Of a stretch of DNA of 64,000 nucleotides, positions 19,029-28,311 are shown one piece after another. A model generated the notes under the pieces. It saw only the letters and a program-made list of their open reading frames with translations. It was not told the DNA's origin and made no database searches. Source of the DNA: Odoribacter sp. (GTDB lineage Bacteria; Bacteroidota; Bacteroidia; Bacteroidales; Prolixibacteraceae); assembly GCA_013824715.1 (NCBI GenBank), contig PNOH01000014.1:1-64000 (forward strand). Direction: 5' to 3'. The position numbers and the translations under genes were made by a program. Each line of letters opens with the position of its first letter. Within the stretch, counting starts at the first letter, position 1.

Positions 19029-19114
19029 AAAAACCTTATTTTTATTTATTCAACCTTAGTAGAAATCATAATCCAGGTTGTTTTTTAACCTTATTGGTCT
19101 ATTTGTAAATCAAT
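19029..19114 (+). repeat. 86-bp element, copy B, downstream of the Nudix regulator
   Basis: Second copy of the element at 17579-17664, here about 280 bp before the GH95 start. It is followed by inverted partners: AATAAGGTTGAA (19120 region) mirrors CAACCTTATT, and TTCTACTAAG (19149 region) mirrors CTTAGTAGAA. Copy B therefore sits in a 130-bp region that can pair with itself. It could be a promoter/operator unit shared by the regulator and GH95. Confidence 0.65.
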
Positions 19115-19396
19115 TAGATAATAAGGTTGAAGCTTCCTGCTCCAATAATTCTACTAAGAGGTTTCTTTGTCAATTAAGGTTTTAAAACAATTCTTTTTGC
19201 GAAATCAGGTTTCTATGAATTGACAATGTCAAAAATAATTATCTATAGTTTCCATTATAGACAAACAGGTACGCATTATTGTGATGACCCAGAAAATTAA
19301 AACAGTTTTAATAACTTTTTTTCATACTTAAAAATATACCGGGACAACAAAGTCTTTAAAATGTTTATTTTCGTTGCCTGATCATACCCGGAACCA

Positions 19397-21715
19397 ATGA
19401 AAATCAAACCACTTCTGCTTTTTCTAATTCTTACTTTTATCTGTACCAACTTTTCTTCCGCAAAAGAAACCACCGATAAGCTTAAACTCTGGTACACCAA
19501 ACCTGCCCAAAAATGGACGGAAGCCCTGCCAATAGGAAACGGTCGGCTGGGGGCCATGATTTTTGGCGGTGTTGAGAACGACCGGATACAATTCAATGAA
19601 GAAACCTTATGGAATGGCGCACCCAACGATTACGCGCACAAAGGGGCAGTTCAATATCTGCATAAAATCAGGCAATTGCTATTTGATGGCAGACAGAGGG
19701 AAGCCGAAGAACTGGCTATGGCCGAATTTATGAGTGCACCGTTAAAACAAAAAACTTACCAGGCATTTGGAGATTTAAATCTTCACTTTCAAAATCAGGA
19801 TTCTGTTGTCAATTATCATCGTGAGCTTAATCTGAAGAACGCTGTACAAAAGGTTTCCTATCATTCGAAAGGAATCAAGTATACCCGTGAATATTTTGCT
19901 TCAAATCCGGATCAGGTCATTGCCATTCGATTAACAGCAGACCAAAAAAAGGCTTTAAATTTTACACTGGATTTTGATGCCCTCCATGAATCTAAAACGA
20001 TAAAAGCCAGTGGCAATTGCTTAACGTTGAAAGTTCAGGTAAAAGATGGTATTTTGCGGGGAGTGGCTTCACTAAAAGTTGTTTCCGACGGGACGGTTTC
20101 TTCAACTGCTAATCAGCTTTCGGTTTCAGGAGCAAAAACCGCCACCATTTACCTGGCTGCTACCACCAATTACATCAATTACAAGGATGTGAGCGGAAAT
20201 CCGGAGCAAATTGTAAACCAAACTTTAGCCAAACTTGAGAACAGAAAATATGAACAAATCCACGATCTTCATATTGCCGACTATCAGAAACTATTCAACC
20301 GTTTTGATGTCCAGTTTTCAGAAAATGAACGATCAAAATTACCGACCAATGAACGGATAGTAGCTTTTTCGAAAGAAGCAAATGATCCGCAACTGCTGGC
20401 TTTGTATATTCAATACGGACGGTATCTGTTGATTTCGAGCAGCCGTCCCGGAACTCAGCCTGCCAATTTGCAGGGAATCTGGAACGACCAGCTTGCTCCG
20501 GCCTGGGACAGTAAATGGACAGTAAATATCAACACTGAAATGAACTACTGGCCGGTTGAGGTGGCTAATCTGGCAGAATGTCAGGAACCACTTTACAGCA
20601 TGATTGCCGATTGTGCCGAAACTGGGAAAATAGTCGCCCGGGAACATTACAATGCTCCGGGTTGGGTACTGCATCATAACACCGACATCTGGCGGGGGGC
20701 TGCTCCAATCAATAATTCGAACCACGGGATTTGGGTGACTGGTGGGGCCTGGCTTAGCCGTCATTTGTGGGAACATTACCTGTTTTCACAGGATAAACAA
20801 TTCCTTGCTGAAAGAGCTTACCCACTTATGAAAGGTGCTGCAGAATTCTTTACCCAATTCCTTATTAAGGATCCGAAAACAGGTTATCTGATCAGTACGC
20901 CATCAAATTCTCCGGAAAATGAAGGTTTGGTCGCCGGACCAAGCATGGATCACCAGATTATCCGGGCCTTGTTTCGCTCGTGCATCGATGCTTCCGAAAT
21001 TTTGGGAACCGATGTGGCCTTTGCCAGTAAACTGAAAGAAATGCTTCCAAAGATTGCTCCCAACCAAATAGGGAAACATGGCCAACTTCAGGAATGGATG
21101 GAAGATCGGGACGATCCGGCCAATAAACACAGGCATGTTTCGCATTTATGGGGCGTTCATCCGGGAACCGAAATTAACTGGAAAGAAACTCCTGAATTGA
21201 TGAAGGCAGCCCGTCAGTCGCTCATTTATCGGGGCGATGATGGAACCGGCTGGAGCCTGGCTTGGAAAATTAACTTCTGGGCACGCTTTCTCGACGGTAA
21301 CCATGCCTACGAAATGGTAAAACTGCTTTTTCGTCCGGTTCAGATTGATGATGTGGTTTACACTGGCGGCGGGGGTTCTTATACGAACCTGTTTGATGCA
21401 CATCCGCCATTCCAGATTGATGGAAACTTTGGCGCGCCCGCGGGAATGATCGAAATGCTGGTGCAGAGTCACCTGAATGAAATAACCATACTTCCGGCTT
21501 TGCCCGATGATTTGCCTTCAGGAAAAATTTCAGGAGTTTGCGCGCGTGGCGGGTTCGAACTGACTTTCATCTGGAACAAAGGCAAACTTCAGAAACTGGA
21601 AGTTTTGTCGAAGGCAGGTCAGAAATGTTCGCTCAAATACGGCGAAAAGGTTATTGAAATGGCTACTGAAAAAGGAAAGGTATATTCGTTTGACGGAGAG
21701 TTGAAGCGGTTGTAA
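19397..21715 (+). CDS. Glycoside hydrolase family 95 (alpha-L-fucosidase-type)
   Basis: 772 residues with a signal peptide (MKIKPLLLFLILTFICTNFSSA). The family start is unmistakable: LWYTKPAQKWTEALPIGNGRLGAMIFGG and ETLWNGAPNDY. Then the (alpha/alpha)6 catalytic domain with NLQGIWNDQLAPAWDSKWTVNINTEMNYWP split over residues 360-390, HHNTDIWRGAAP, and DGTGWSLAWKINFWARFLDG. The C-terminal sandwich (ITILPALPDDLPSGKISGVCARGGFEL) is complete. GH95 inverting enzymes release alpha-1,2-fucose; some members act on alpha-galactose. Periplasmic or exported. It is transcribed in the same direction as the regulator. Confidence 0.93.
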   Translation: MKIKPLLLFLILTFICTNFSSAKETTDKLKLWYTKPAQKWTEALPIGNGRLGAMIFGGVENDRIQFNEETLWNGAPNDYAHKGAVQYLHKIRQLLFDGRQREAEELAMAEFMSAPLKQKTYQAFGDLNLHFQNQDSVVNYHRELNLKNAVQKVSYHSKGIKYTREYFASNPDQVIAIRLTADQKKALNFTLDFDALHESKTIKASGNCLTLKVQVKDGILRGVASLKVVSDGTVSSTANQLSVSGAKTATIYLAATTNYINYKDVSGNPEQIVNQTLAKLENRKYEQIHDLHIADYQKLFNRFDVQFSENERSKLPTNERIVAFSKEANDPQLLALYIQYGRYLLISSSRPGTQPANLQGIWNDQLAPAWDSKWTVNINTEMNYWPVEVANLAECQEPLYSMIADCAETGKIVAREHYNAPGWVLHHNTDIWRGAAPINNSNHGIWVTGGAWLSRHLWEHYLFSQDKQFLAERAYPLMKGAAEFFTQFLIKDPKTGYLISTPSNSPENEGLVAGPSMDHQIIRALFRSCIDASEILGTDVAFASKLKEMLPKIAPNQIGKHGQLQEWMEDRDDPANKHRHVSHLWGVHPGTEINWKETPELMKAARQSLIYRGDDGTGWSLAWKINFWARFLDGNHAYEMVKLLFRPVQIDDVVYTGGGGSYTNLFDAHPPFQIDGNFGAPAGMIEMLVQSHLNEITILPALPDDLPSGKISGVCARGGFELTFIWNKGKLQKLEVLSKAGQKCSLKYGEKVIEMATEKGKVYSFDGELKRL

Positions 21716-21738
21716 GATATTCCTTTTCACCCCTATAT

Positions 21739-21934
21739 CCCCTAAAGGGCAATGTCGATAATTAAGCTGAAAACATAATCAAAATATTTCGGTGCGATGC
21801 ACCTTAACAAACAGACATCCATTTTTTCTATAAATATACTGGTGCTCTGCACCATTTTGATCAATGTAAAGCAGCAGAGCTGCAAAATAGTTGTAGAAAT
21901 TGGATCAGCAAGATTTCACAAGGTGCAGCGCACC
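21739..21934. repeat. Cluster of GGTGC-type palindromes (REP-like)
   Basis: Palindromes CCCCTAAAGGG (21739), GGTGCGATGCACC (21791), GGTGCTCTGCACC (21841), GCAGCAGAGCTGC (21871) and GGTGCAGCGCACC (21922) occur within 200 bp. The flank TTTCTATAAATATACT before the 21841 copy resembles the flank at 5288. No gene is seen in 21716-22069. Confidence 0.65.
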
Positions 21935-22069
21935 GAAATATAGCCGTAGATATGCAATTAAAAGTCTCTTACTAACCTTAACTATATGACATTGGGATTT
22001 TGGGGTTTTACCACCATTGATTCTGAACTACTTTTTCCGCACATTTGCATTCCATTAAAACAACAGGTT

Positions 22070-22378
22070 ATGTTTCAGGTGATTTGGGAACTTAAAGTGA
22101 AATTCAGGGAACGCGAAAAGTTTGAGCAATTTTATGATCCGAAAGGCGAATGGGTGGAATTCTTAAGCAAATCGCCCGATTACCAGGGAACTGATATTCT
22201 GGAAAGCGGCGAAGGGGATGGTATCTTTCTGGTCATTGATGAATGGCAATCGGAAGAAGCTTTTAACGAGTTTGTCAAAAACCGGAAGCCGGACTACGAT
22301 TTACTCGAAGAAAAGGCAAAAACAGCAAGCCGCACAAAAAAGCGCATTTTCATTAACGTGAATCCGCAGAAAGAATAA
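22070..22378 (+). CDS. Small ABM-like (dimeric alpha/beta barrel) protein
   Basis: 102 residues from ATG 22070 (MFQVIWELKVKFREREKFEQ). The frame is open to 21986, but that extension is unlike the family. The pattern of a first strand VIWELKVK, a GTDILESGEGDGIFLVIDEWQS core and a C-terminal helix FVKNRKPDYDLLEEKA fits the antibiotic-biosynthesis-monooxygenase ferredoxin-like fold. Function unassigned. Confidence 0.65.
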   Translation: MFQVIWELKVKFREREKFEQFYDPKGEWVEFLSKSPDYQGTDILESGEGDGIFLVIDEWQSEEAFNEFVKNRKPDYDLLEEKAKTASRTKKRIFINVNPQKE

Positions 22379-22416
22379 TTCCAAAAACCCGTAACCCGAA
22401 TCCCGCAACTATTACT

Positions 22417-23070
22417 ATGCCCAATTTTACCCATATCCTCTTCGACCTCGACGGAACGCTGACCAACCCGCGCCTGGGAATTGGCAATTCGCTGAAATAT
22501 GCACTGAAACAAATGCAGATTGACGGTTACAGCGACGAAATCCTTGAACGCTTTGTCGGCCCGCCACTTCAGGAAGGGTTCAAAAACCTGTTCGGACTGG
22601 ATGAGAAAAACTCTCAGCTTGCCGTTGAACATTTCAGGGTATATTTTGGCGAAAAAGGATTGTACGAAAACGAGCCCTATCCGGGAATCGGCGAATTACT
22701 ACACGAATTGTACACTTCCGGCAAATGTATTTATGTTGTGACTTCGAAACTTGAAAAGTACTCGAAAATGATTATCCGGCATTTTGAGTTCGACCAATAC
22801 ATTGCCGATTTGCAAGGCGCTGAAGATACTGGGAAACACTCCGGGAAAGGCCAGTTGATTTCCCGGTTGATGGAACGAAACTGTATTCTTCCGTCATCGT
22901 CGGTGGTGATGGTTGGCGACACCCATTATGATTTGATAGGAGCCAGGGAAAATGAAATCCCAGCGATTGCTGTAAGTTATGGTTTTGGAACCATAGAAAT
23001 TTTAAGAAGTTGCAATCCCGATTTCATAGTTGGTTCGGTACATGAACTGAAGGAGCTATTGATGGCCTGA
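22417..23070 (+). CDS. HAD-family phosphatase (Gph/PGP-like)
   Basis: 217 residues. Motif I is ILFDLDGTLTNP (nucleophile Asp), the cap helix region follows, motif II is VVTSKL, and motif IV is MVGDTHYDLIGA. Close to phosphoglycolate phosphatase and 5'-nucleotidase-type HADs with a C1 cap. It starts 38 bp after the ABM-like gene. Substrate unknown. Confidence 0.85.
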   Translation: MPNFTHILFDLDGTLTNPRLGIGNSLKYALKQMQIDGYSDEILERFVGPPLQEGFKNLFGLDEKNSQLAVEHFRVYFGEKGLYENEPYPGIGELLHELYTSGKCIYVVTSKLEKYSKMIIRHFEFDQYIADLQGAEDTGKHSGKGQLISRLMERNCILPSSSVVMVGDTHYDLIGARENEIPAIAVSYGFGTIEILRSCNPDFIVGSVHELKELLMA

Positions 23071-23243
23071 ACAAGAAAAATGAATTGAACTGTAATACTA
23101 CATGAAGTGTTAAGCGATAACTTGACAACCAGATAAGTCCGACAACAGACTGATGACTGCGACTGACCACTGACCACTTTTCCCTATTTTTTTTCTGAAT
23201 GCTTTTTTCTTTATCTTGATGGCTTGATTTTTCATTTTTCATT

Positions 23244-24203
23244 ATGGGTAATTTCCGGAAAAAAAAGTGGTTTGTTATTTTGAATCCACATGCAGGATCA
23301 GGTCGCGGGAAAAAAGACCAGGCAGTAATAATCAACTTGCTTAATAAATCAAACTTTTTATACGAACTGGCAATTTCGGAATTTCCGAAACATACCATTC
23401 AATTAACTATTCAAGCCGTTGAAAATGGTTATCGGAATTTTATTGTCGCCGGTGGCGATGGCACTTTGAACGAAGTTGTAAATGGTATATTTACACAAAC
23501 AATCTGCCCAACTGAAGAAATAACCATCGGTATGATCCCGGTTGGAACCGGTAATGACTGGATTAAAACCTTTGGTATTCCTAATGATTATCAGGCTGCA
23601 ATAAATATCATACTTCAGGGAGATACCATGCGGCAGAATGTGGGACTTATCACCTTTCCTGAGAGTGATTTAATGCGAACCTACTATTTTGCCAACATGG
23701 CTGGTTTTGGTTTCGATGCCAGGGTTGCCGAAAAATCAAACCAACTAAAAGACAAAGGAAGGAAAGGAATTTCAGTTTATCTTCAGGCTTTGGGTTCAAG
23801 TTTCTGGAATTACCAGACAACCAAGACCTGCATAGTTATTGACGGCCAGGAGATTAATGAACTTATTTTTTCGGTCAGCATCGGTATTGGAAAATACAAT
23901 GGCGGAGGCATGATGCAGGCTCCCGGAGCTATTCCCAACAATGGACAGTTTCAGGTTACAGTCATTCGTAAAATAGGGATCTTCGGGATACTTCGGAATC
24001 TGGCCGGACTATATTCCGGAGAGTTCATCAAAGATTTCCGCGTTTCGACCCACAAAGCCAGTCATATTTTAATCAGTTCGGCACAAAACATTGCCGGCGA
24101 AGCCGATGGCGAAATATTGGGCCACCATAAATTTGAAATAGAATTAATTTTTCAGAAATTAGAAGTCATATACAACCCTGAAAAGTATTTGAAATTTGGA
24201 TGA
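23244..24203 (+). CDS. Diacylglycerol/lipid kinase family protein (YegS/BmrU type)
   Basis: 319 residues. ATP-binding motif WFVILNPHAGSGRG at the N-terminus, the GGDGTLNEVVNGI loop and GTGNDWIKTFGIP are the classic DAGK catalytic signatures. The C-terminal domain (INELIFSVSIGIGKYNGGGMMQAPGA) is typical. Catalyses ATP-dependent phosphorylation of a lipid such as diacylglycerol. Peripheral to the inner membrane. Confidence 0.9.
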   Translation: MGNFRKKKWFVILNPHAGSGRGKKDQAVIINLLNKSNFLYELAISEFPKHTIQLTIQAVENGYRNFIVAGGDGTLNEVVNGIFTQTICPTEEITIGMIPVGTGNDWIKTFGIPNDYQAAINIILQGDTMRQNVGLITFPESDLMRTYYFANMAGFGFDARVAEKSNQLKDKGRKGISVYLQALGSSFWNYQTTKTCIVIDGQEINELIFSVSIGIGKYNGGGMMQAPGAIPNNGQFQVTVIRKIGIFGILRNLAGLYSGEFIKDFRVSTHKASHILISSAQNIAGEADGEILGHHKFEIELIFQKLEVIYNPEKYLKFG

Positions 24204-24278
24204 CACTTTTCCTGATGATTTTCGGAACATGATTGAAATAAAAATAGTTCTACCAGTTAAACAAAAAAAATTGAAATT

Positions 24279-24704
24279 ATGAAAATGATCAATGAGTTTA
24301 AGGCCTTTGCCATGCGCGGCAATGTGGTTGATATGGCTGTGGGTATCATTATCGGTGGCGCTTTCGGGAAAATAGTCAGTTCGGTTGTTTCCGATATAAT
24401 TATGCCTCCAATCGGGCTCCTGTTGGGTGGCGTGAAGTTTACCGATTTGAAAATTACCCTGAAAGATCCGGTAATGGATGCTGCCGGCCAGATAACTTCT
24501 CAGGCAGTTGCAATTAATTACGGTAATTTTGTTCAGACAACAGTTGATTTTGTCATTATTGCCTTTGCCATTTTCATGATGATCAAAGCTATGAATAGCC
24601 TGAAAAAGAAAGAAGAAGCTCCGGCTGAAGCGCCTGCGCTACCTGTAGCCTCCAATGAAGCAATATTGTTGGCCGAAATCAGGGATTTGCTGAAAAACAA
24701 ATAA
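24279..24704 (+). CDS. mscL: Large-conductance mechanosensitive channel
   Basis: 141 residues. N-terminal helix [28 protein letters not shown] is the pore-lining TM1 signature; second TM is [20 protein letters not shown]; the C-terminal bundle follows a short Pro/Ala linker. Emergency valve releasing solutes in osmotic downshock. A strong hairpin terminator follows. Confidence 0.96.
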   Translation: MKMINEFKAFAMRGNVVDMAVGIIIGGAFGKIVSSVVSDIIMPPIGLLLGGVKFTDLKITLKDPVMDAAGQITSQAVAINYGNFVQTTVDFVIIAFAIFMMIKAMNSLKKKEEAPAEAPALPVASNEAILLAEIRDLLKNK

Positions 24705-24710
24705 TCTGCG

Positions 24711-24752
24711 ACAAGGGATTCCATCCTTCAAAAAAAAGGATGGAATCCTTGT
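24711..24752. terminator. Terminator after mscL
   Basis: Long inverted repeat ACAAGGGATTCCATCCTT / AAGGATGGAATCCTTGT (one mismatch) around a 7-base A-rich loop. The T run is weak, but the stem is very strong. Confidence 0.7.
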
Positions 24753-24765
24753 ACGATTGACTTTT

Positions 24766-25047
24766 CTAACGAATGGATTTCTTAAATTGAAACTGTTTGG
24801 ATCATATGCCAAAGGAAGTAATCACATGGATAGTGATATAGATATTGCTCTGGTAGTGGGTAAAATGGATGATTTTTTTTTTTCAGATGCAATTAATGCT
24901 GCTGAGAAGAACGATTGATTTAAGAATCGAACCACATCCGATTTGGGAGGGGGATTTTAATATTCAGAATCCTTTTGCCTACGAAATCCAGGCTACGGGT
25001 ATAGAAATGTTGTCATTCATTGTAAAAAGAGGCACAGCCACAGAATG
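24766..25047 (+). pseudogene. MNT-type nucleotidyltransferase relic (frameshifted, no start)
   Basis: The frame reads LKLFGSYAKGSNHMDSDIDI, the GSYAKG...DSDID signature of minimal nucleotidyltransferases (antitoxins of HEPN/MNT pairs). After a run of ten T (24872-24881) the frame must shift to read RRTIDLRIEPHPIWEGDFNI, the normal family end. There is no start codon; the left edge abuts the mscL terminator. No HEPN partner is seen. The residual 25048-25242 holds no recognisable gene. Confidence 0.72.
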
Positions 25048-25242
25048 ACAATGATATTTTGCTGTATTAAGACCATAAATAAGAATGAAAAACCAACTCA
25101 CATTCATAAACATTTGGCTACCTAAACGAACAGACGACTGCTTCGCAGCCAAAAAAGCCTTCATTTTTCAAACATACCAAAGCCCAACCAATATCTGACA
25201 AGTTGAAGGTTGACAAAATGTTAATAATTAGTTGAAACAGAT

Positions 25243-25273
25243 TTTGCTCAATAAACTATTATTTTTAATTTTG
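25243..25273 (+). promoter_or_regulatory. Promoter of the restriction-modification operon
   Basis: TTTG (25243-25246), 19 bases, TAATTTTG (25266-25273): an exact match to the Bacteroidota consensus TTTG-N19-TAnnTTTG. Transcription would begin near 25280, only a few bases from ATG 25282 or 25294/25297, so the controller mRNA would be nearly leaderless. Confidence 0.7.
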
Positions 25274-25281
25274 GACAATAA

Positions 25282-25617
25282 ATGTCAAAACAAATGATGT
25301 CCAAGCAACCAAATATTTCATTCGGAGAATACATTCGCCAATTAAGAGAGGACCGAAATCTACCATTAAGGAAGATAGCCGCTGAACTTGACATTGACAC
25401 TTCAACTCTGAGTAAAATTGAAAAAAATGAAAGGAATGCTAATGAGCAAATCATTGAGAGACTATCCAAAATATTTTCAATTGACAAAGCGGATTTAAAA
25501 GTTCGCTATCTAAGCGACAAAATTACTTACCAACTTCTTGACGAAGAAGATGGAATTGAAATTCTTAAAGTAGCAGAACAAAAAATTATATATCACAAGC
25601 AACAACAATTACAATGA
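25282..25617 (+). CDS. XRE-type HTH regulator, probable controller protein of the R-M system
   Basis: 111 residues, with alternative starts at 25294 and 25297. Residues 14-70 form an XRE helix-turn-helix (FGEYIRQLREDRNLPLRKIA, then TSTLSKIEKNERN). The rest is a short tail. Its stop overlaps the ATG of the next gene (ATGA, 25614-25617). Small HTH proteins at the head of R-M operons usually act as timing controllers. The AT-rich base composition shared with the next two genes contrasts with the flanks. Confidence 0.82.
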   Translation: MSKQMMSKQPNISFGEYIRQLREDRNLPLRKIAAELDIDTSTLSKIEKNERNANEQIIERLSKIFSIDKADLKVRYLSDKITYQLLDEEDGIEILKVAEQKIIYHKQQQLQ

Positions 25618-26528
25618 ACATAGACAAATTATTAAAGGAAAATAAAGTAGAGCTCCTTGGCTATTTTAGGGATAGAGCAAGTGAGTTCCTGACCGATATA
25701 AAACAGAAGTATGCCGAGACCCAATTCGATAAAAGAGCAAGGGCAATCAATGAATGTTTAAATGAAACAAAAAACAAACTAATTACAACCATTCTTCAGC
25801 AAGCAGAAAAGGAAAATTGGACACACCAAGAAAAACTTGAATGCTTACTAATGATTACCTACTGCAATATTGTTGTAATGATTGAGAGCAGGAATTCTGT
25901 TAGGCCATACGAGTATATGGACTTTTCAAGACGAGTGGGTGAACTTTGGGATCCATTTTGTAAACTTTGCTTTTACTATCCAGTAAATGATGTTTCACTT
26001 TTTGTTCCACCTCTATTTACAGAAGTTAAGAAAAAACTTACTGACGAAATCGTTGATTACATTAACAAGCTAAATATCTCTCCGGAAGAAAAAGAAGATC
26101 TCAAAAAATACTACGATAAAGTTTGGAGTTTAGTGACATCAGGCGAAATTCAATTAGAACTTGATTTGCATTTTGTTTCACAAGGACAGAAATATGTGGT
26201 TGATTTTAAAAGCGGATTTGGTTCAAATGAAAAAGGAAATACAAACCGCTTATTGCTTGTAGCCAGCATCTATAAAAATCTTTCTGAAAGCTATAAATGT
26301 CTATTGTTTGTTCGAGCCGAAGAAAACAATAGTTATTTCAACACGTTGAAAAATTCAGGTATTTGGGAGGCATTTTGTGGCAGTGAAGCATACGAGAAAA
26401 TCAGAGAATATTCCGGGTACAACTTAAAAGATTGGATAGACACAAATATGGATTGGTCAAATGATTTCAAGCCCGAAACAATTGCACATTTCCAAGAACA
26501 AAATCTTTTACAATATTTATTGTGGTGA
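25614..26528 (+). CDS. Putative restriction endonuclease (PD-(D/E)XK-like)
   Basis: 304 residues, not recognised as a named enzyme. Near residue 181 there is LELDLHFVSQGQKYVVDFKS, a hydrophobic strand with acidic residue followed by VDFK, which fits the D-Xn-(D/E)XK nuclease core; an earlier conserved Glu would come from the helical part. It lies between an HTH gene (4-bp overlap) and a DNA methyltransferase (1-bp overlap), exactly where a type II endonuclease is expected. The assignment rests on context and this motif. Confidence 0.7.
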   Translation: MNIDKLLKENKVELLGYFRDRASEFLTDIKQKYAETQFDKRARAINECLNETKNKLITTILQQAEKENWTHQEKLECLLMITYCNIVVMIESRNSVRPYEYMDFSRRVGELWDPFCKLCFYYPVNDVSLFVPPLFTEVKKKLTDEIVDYINKLNISPEEKEDLKKYYDKVWSLVTSGEIQLELDLHFVSQGQKYVVDFKSGFGSNEKGNTNRLLLVASIYKNLSESYKCLLFVRAEENNSYFNTLKNSGIWEAFCGSEAYEKIREYSGYNLKDWIDTNMDWSNDFKPETIAHFQEQNLLQYLLW

Positions 26529-28036
26529 TGATACTAGAAGCAAGAAAATATCAAGCATTTTACACAAAATCAACTCCTATAGTTGATTACATGGTTAATA
26601 AGCTAAACCTTAAACCTACAGACAAGATTTTTGAACCTTGCGGTGGTGATGGTGTTTTCATTGAAGCCATTATTGCTGACAATGAATATGCCAACATTGA
26701 TATTTGTGAATTAAATGATAATGCCTACAAGACATTATTAAATAAGTTTTCATCTTATCCAACAATAAATATTCGCCAATGTGATACGTTGCTGGATAAC
26801 GACCTGATATTCAATTCAGGGTTTGGCGGTGTTTATGACAAAATCATAGCAAATCCACCTTATGGAGCTTGGCAAGATTTAGAAAAAAGGGCTATATTAA
26901 AAAAAATATATTCTACCCTTTATGCAAAAGAAACCTATGCTTTGTTTTTATTTCGGTGCATTGAACTTTTAAAGGATGGGGGAATCTTAAGTTTCATTAT
27001 TCCAGATACTTTCCTAAATCTTCATATGCACAAGGCTATCAGAAAACACATATTGACAAAGACAAAAATTGTTGATTTAGCCTTATTCCCTTCATCATTT
27101 TTCCCTGGTGTAAATTTTGGTTATGCAAACCTTTCAATAATTACACTTCAAAAAGCAAACAATATTGGTGAATGTTTAAGCAATGATTTTAAGGTTCTTA
27201 ATTCATTTAAAACTGTTGAACAGTTGAGGAATATAAATGAGTCAGAACTCCAAGTTTTCTCTTTTACGCAAAATGAAATTCTATCAAATCCAGACCATGC
27301 CTTTTTAATTTCAAATAACTCGGCAATTGCAGCAGCAATAAATAACTCAAAACTAAAAGTTTGCGATATAGCAAGTTGTGTAACAGGTTTTTATTCGGGA
27401 GACGATAAAACATTTTTACAGGTTAACAGTCCTGATTTAAAGAATGGGAAAAATTATGACTTGGTTGATGCTGATTCAGTAAATAGAGATTACGAAAACA
27501 TTCACAATATTTTAGACGGTATCGAAGGAGAAAAACATTTTGTGCCAATAGTTAAGGGCGGAAATATAAAATTTTTAAAACCAGAAGGTTGGTTTATGAA
27601 TTGGAGTAAAGAAGCTGTAAGCCATTACAAAAAAGACAAAAAAGCAAGATTTCAAAATCCTCAATATTATTTTAGATATGGAGTTGGAGTTCCAATGATA
27701 AGTTCATCGAGTATTACAGCATCTTTGATAGAGAACAAACTTTTTGACCAATCAATAGTCGGCATTTTCCCTAAAGACAAATCATTGACATTTTACCTAT
27801 TGGCTTTTTTCAATTCACCAACTTGTAACAAATTTATTAGGACTATTAACCCTTCTGCAAACAATCCAGCGAACTACATTAAAAAAATTCCTTTTATTAT
27901 GCCATCTGTTGAACAACTAAATATTATTGACAGCACAGTTAAGGAAATATTAGAAAGTATCAAACAGACAGGTAGTTACAATGAGGGATTAGAAAACAAA
28001 TTAAACGAAACAGTAAAAACAATTTACGGATTTTAG
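26528..28036 (+). CDS. Type II N6-adenine DNA methyltransferase (Eco57I-like)
   Basis: 502 residues; ATG 26528 overlaps the preceding TGA by one base. SAM motif I region KIFEPCGGDGVFIEAII near residue 35; catalytic motif IV IIANPPYGAW near residue 110 (NPPY, gamma-type adenine methylation); GGILSFIIPDTFLN follows. The C-terminal half should hold the target-recognition region (VVKGGNIKFLKPEGWF motif typical of TaqI/Eco57I relatives). It protects the host from the neighbouring endonuclease. Confidence 0.9.
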   Translation: MILEARKYQAFYTKSTPIVDYMVNKLNLKPTDKIFEPCGGDGVFIEAIIADNEYANIDICELNDNAYKTLLNKFSSYPTINIRQCDTLLDNDLIFNSGFGGVYDKIIANPPYGAWQDLEKRAILKKIYSTLYAKETYALFLFRCIELLKDGGILSFIIPDTFLNLHMHKAIRKHILTKTKIVDLALFPSSFFPGVNFGYANLSIITLQKANNIGECLSNDFKVLNSFKTVEQLRNINESELQVFSFTQNEILSNPDHAFLISNNSAIAAAINNSKLKVCDIASCVTGFYSGDDKTFLQVNSPDLKNGKNYDLVDADSVNRDYENIHNILDGIEGEKHFVPIVKGGNIKFLKPEGWFMNWSKEAVSHYKKDKKARFQNPQYYFRYGVGVPMISSSSITASLIENKLFDQSIVGIFPKDKSLTFYLLAFFNSPTCNKFIRTINPSANNPANYIKKIPFIMPSVEQLNIIDSTVKEILESIKQTGSYNEGLENKLNETVKTIYGF

Positions 28037-28112
28037 CCAACATGCCGACACACAGCCTGAAAATAATGCAGCATAAATAAAAGAAACAAAACGAGAAAAA
28101 CAAACAACGAAA

Positions 28113-28244
28113 CGCTAACAAAAACTATTTGACAATTGGGGTTTCCGTGGTACGCGAGCAGCAGCGTTCCGCAACAATTTTAGTGGTACACGGACAGGAA
28201 ATCGCCCGCAAATCCAAAACTGCATATAGTTCCGGACGTTAACC
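28113..28244. repeat. Structured tail after the R-M genes (attC-like layout)
   Basis: The gap 28037-28311 has no gene. Between CGCTAAC (28113) and CGTTAACC (28237) lies an imperfect inverted repeat: TTTCCGTGGTAC (28142-28153) against GTACACGGACAGGAAA (near 28186-28201), enclosing CAGCAGCGTTCCGC and AATTTTAGTGG. The layout of short end boxes around a folded, sequence-variable centre recalls integron cassette sites, but no integrase is present and the boxes do not fit the standard core exactly. Confidence 0.45.
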
Positions 28245-28311
28245 ACAAACTTAAATCCCTGTAATTATTATTGTATCAATAATTTGTGGGTGATCAAATT
28301 TTATAATAACC

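Noticed and set aside
28113-28244. Confident call of an integron attC site
   Set aside because: No integrase or second cassette in the window and the end boxes deviate from the core; reported only as attC-like.
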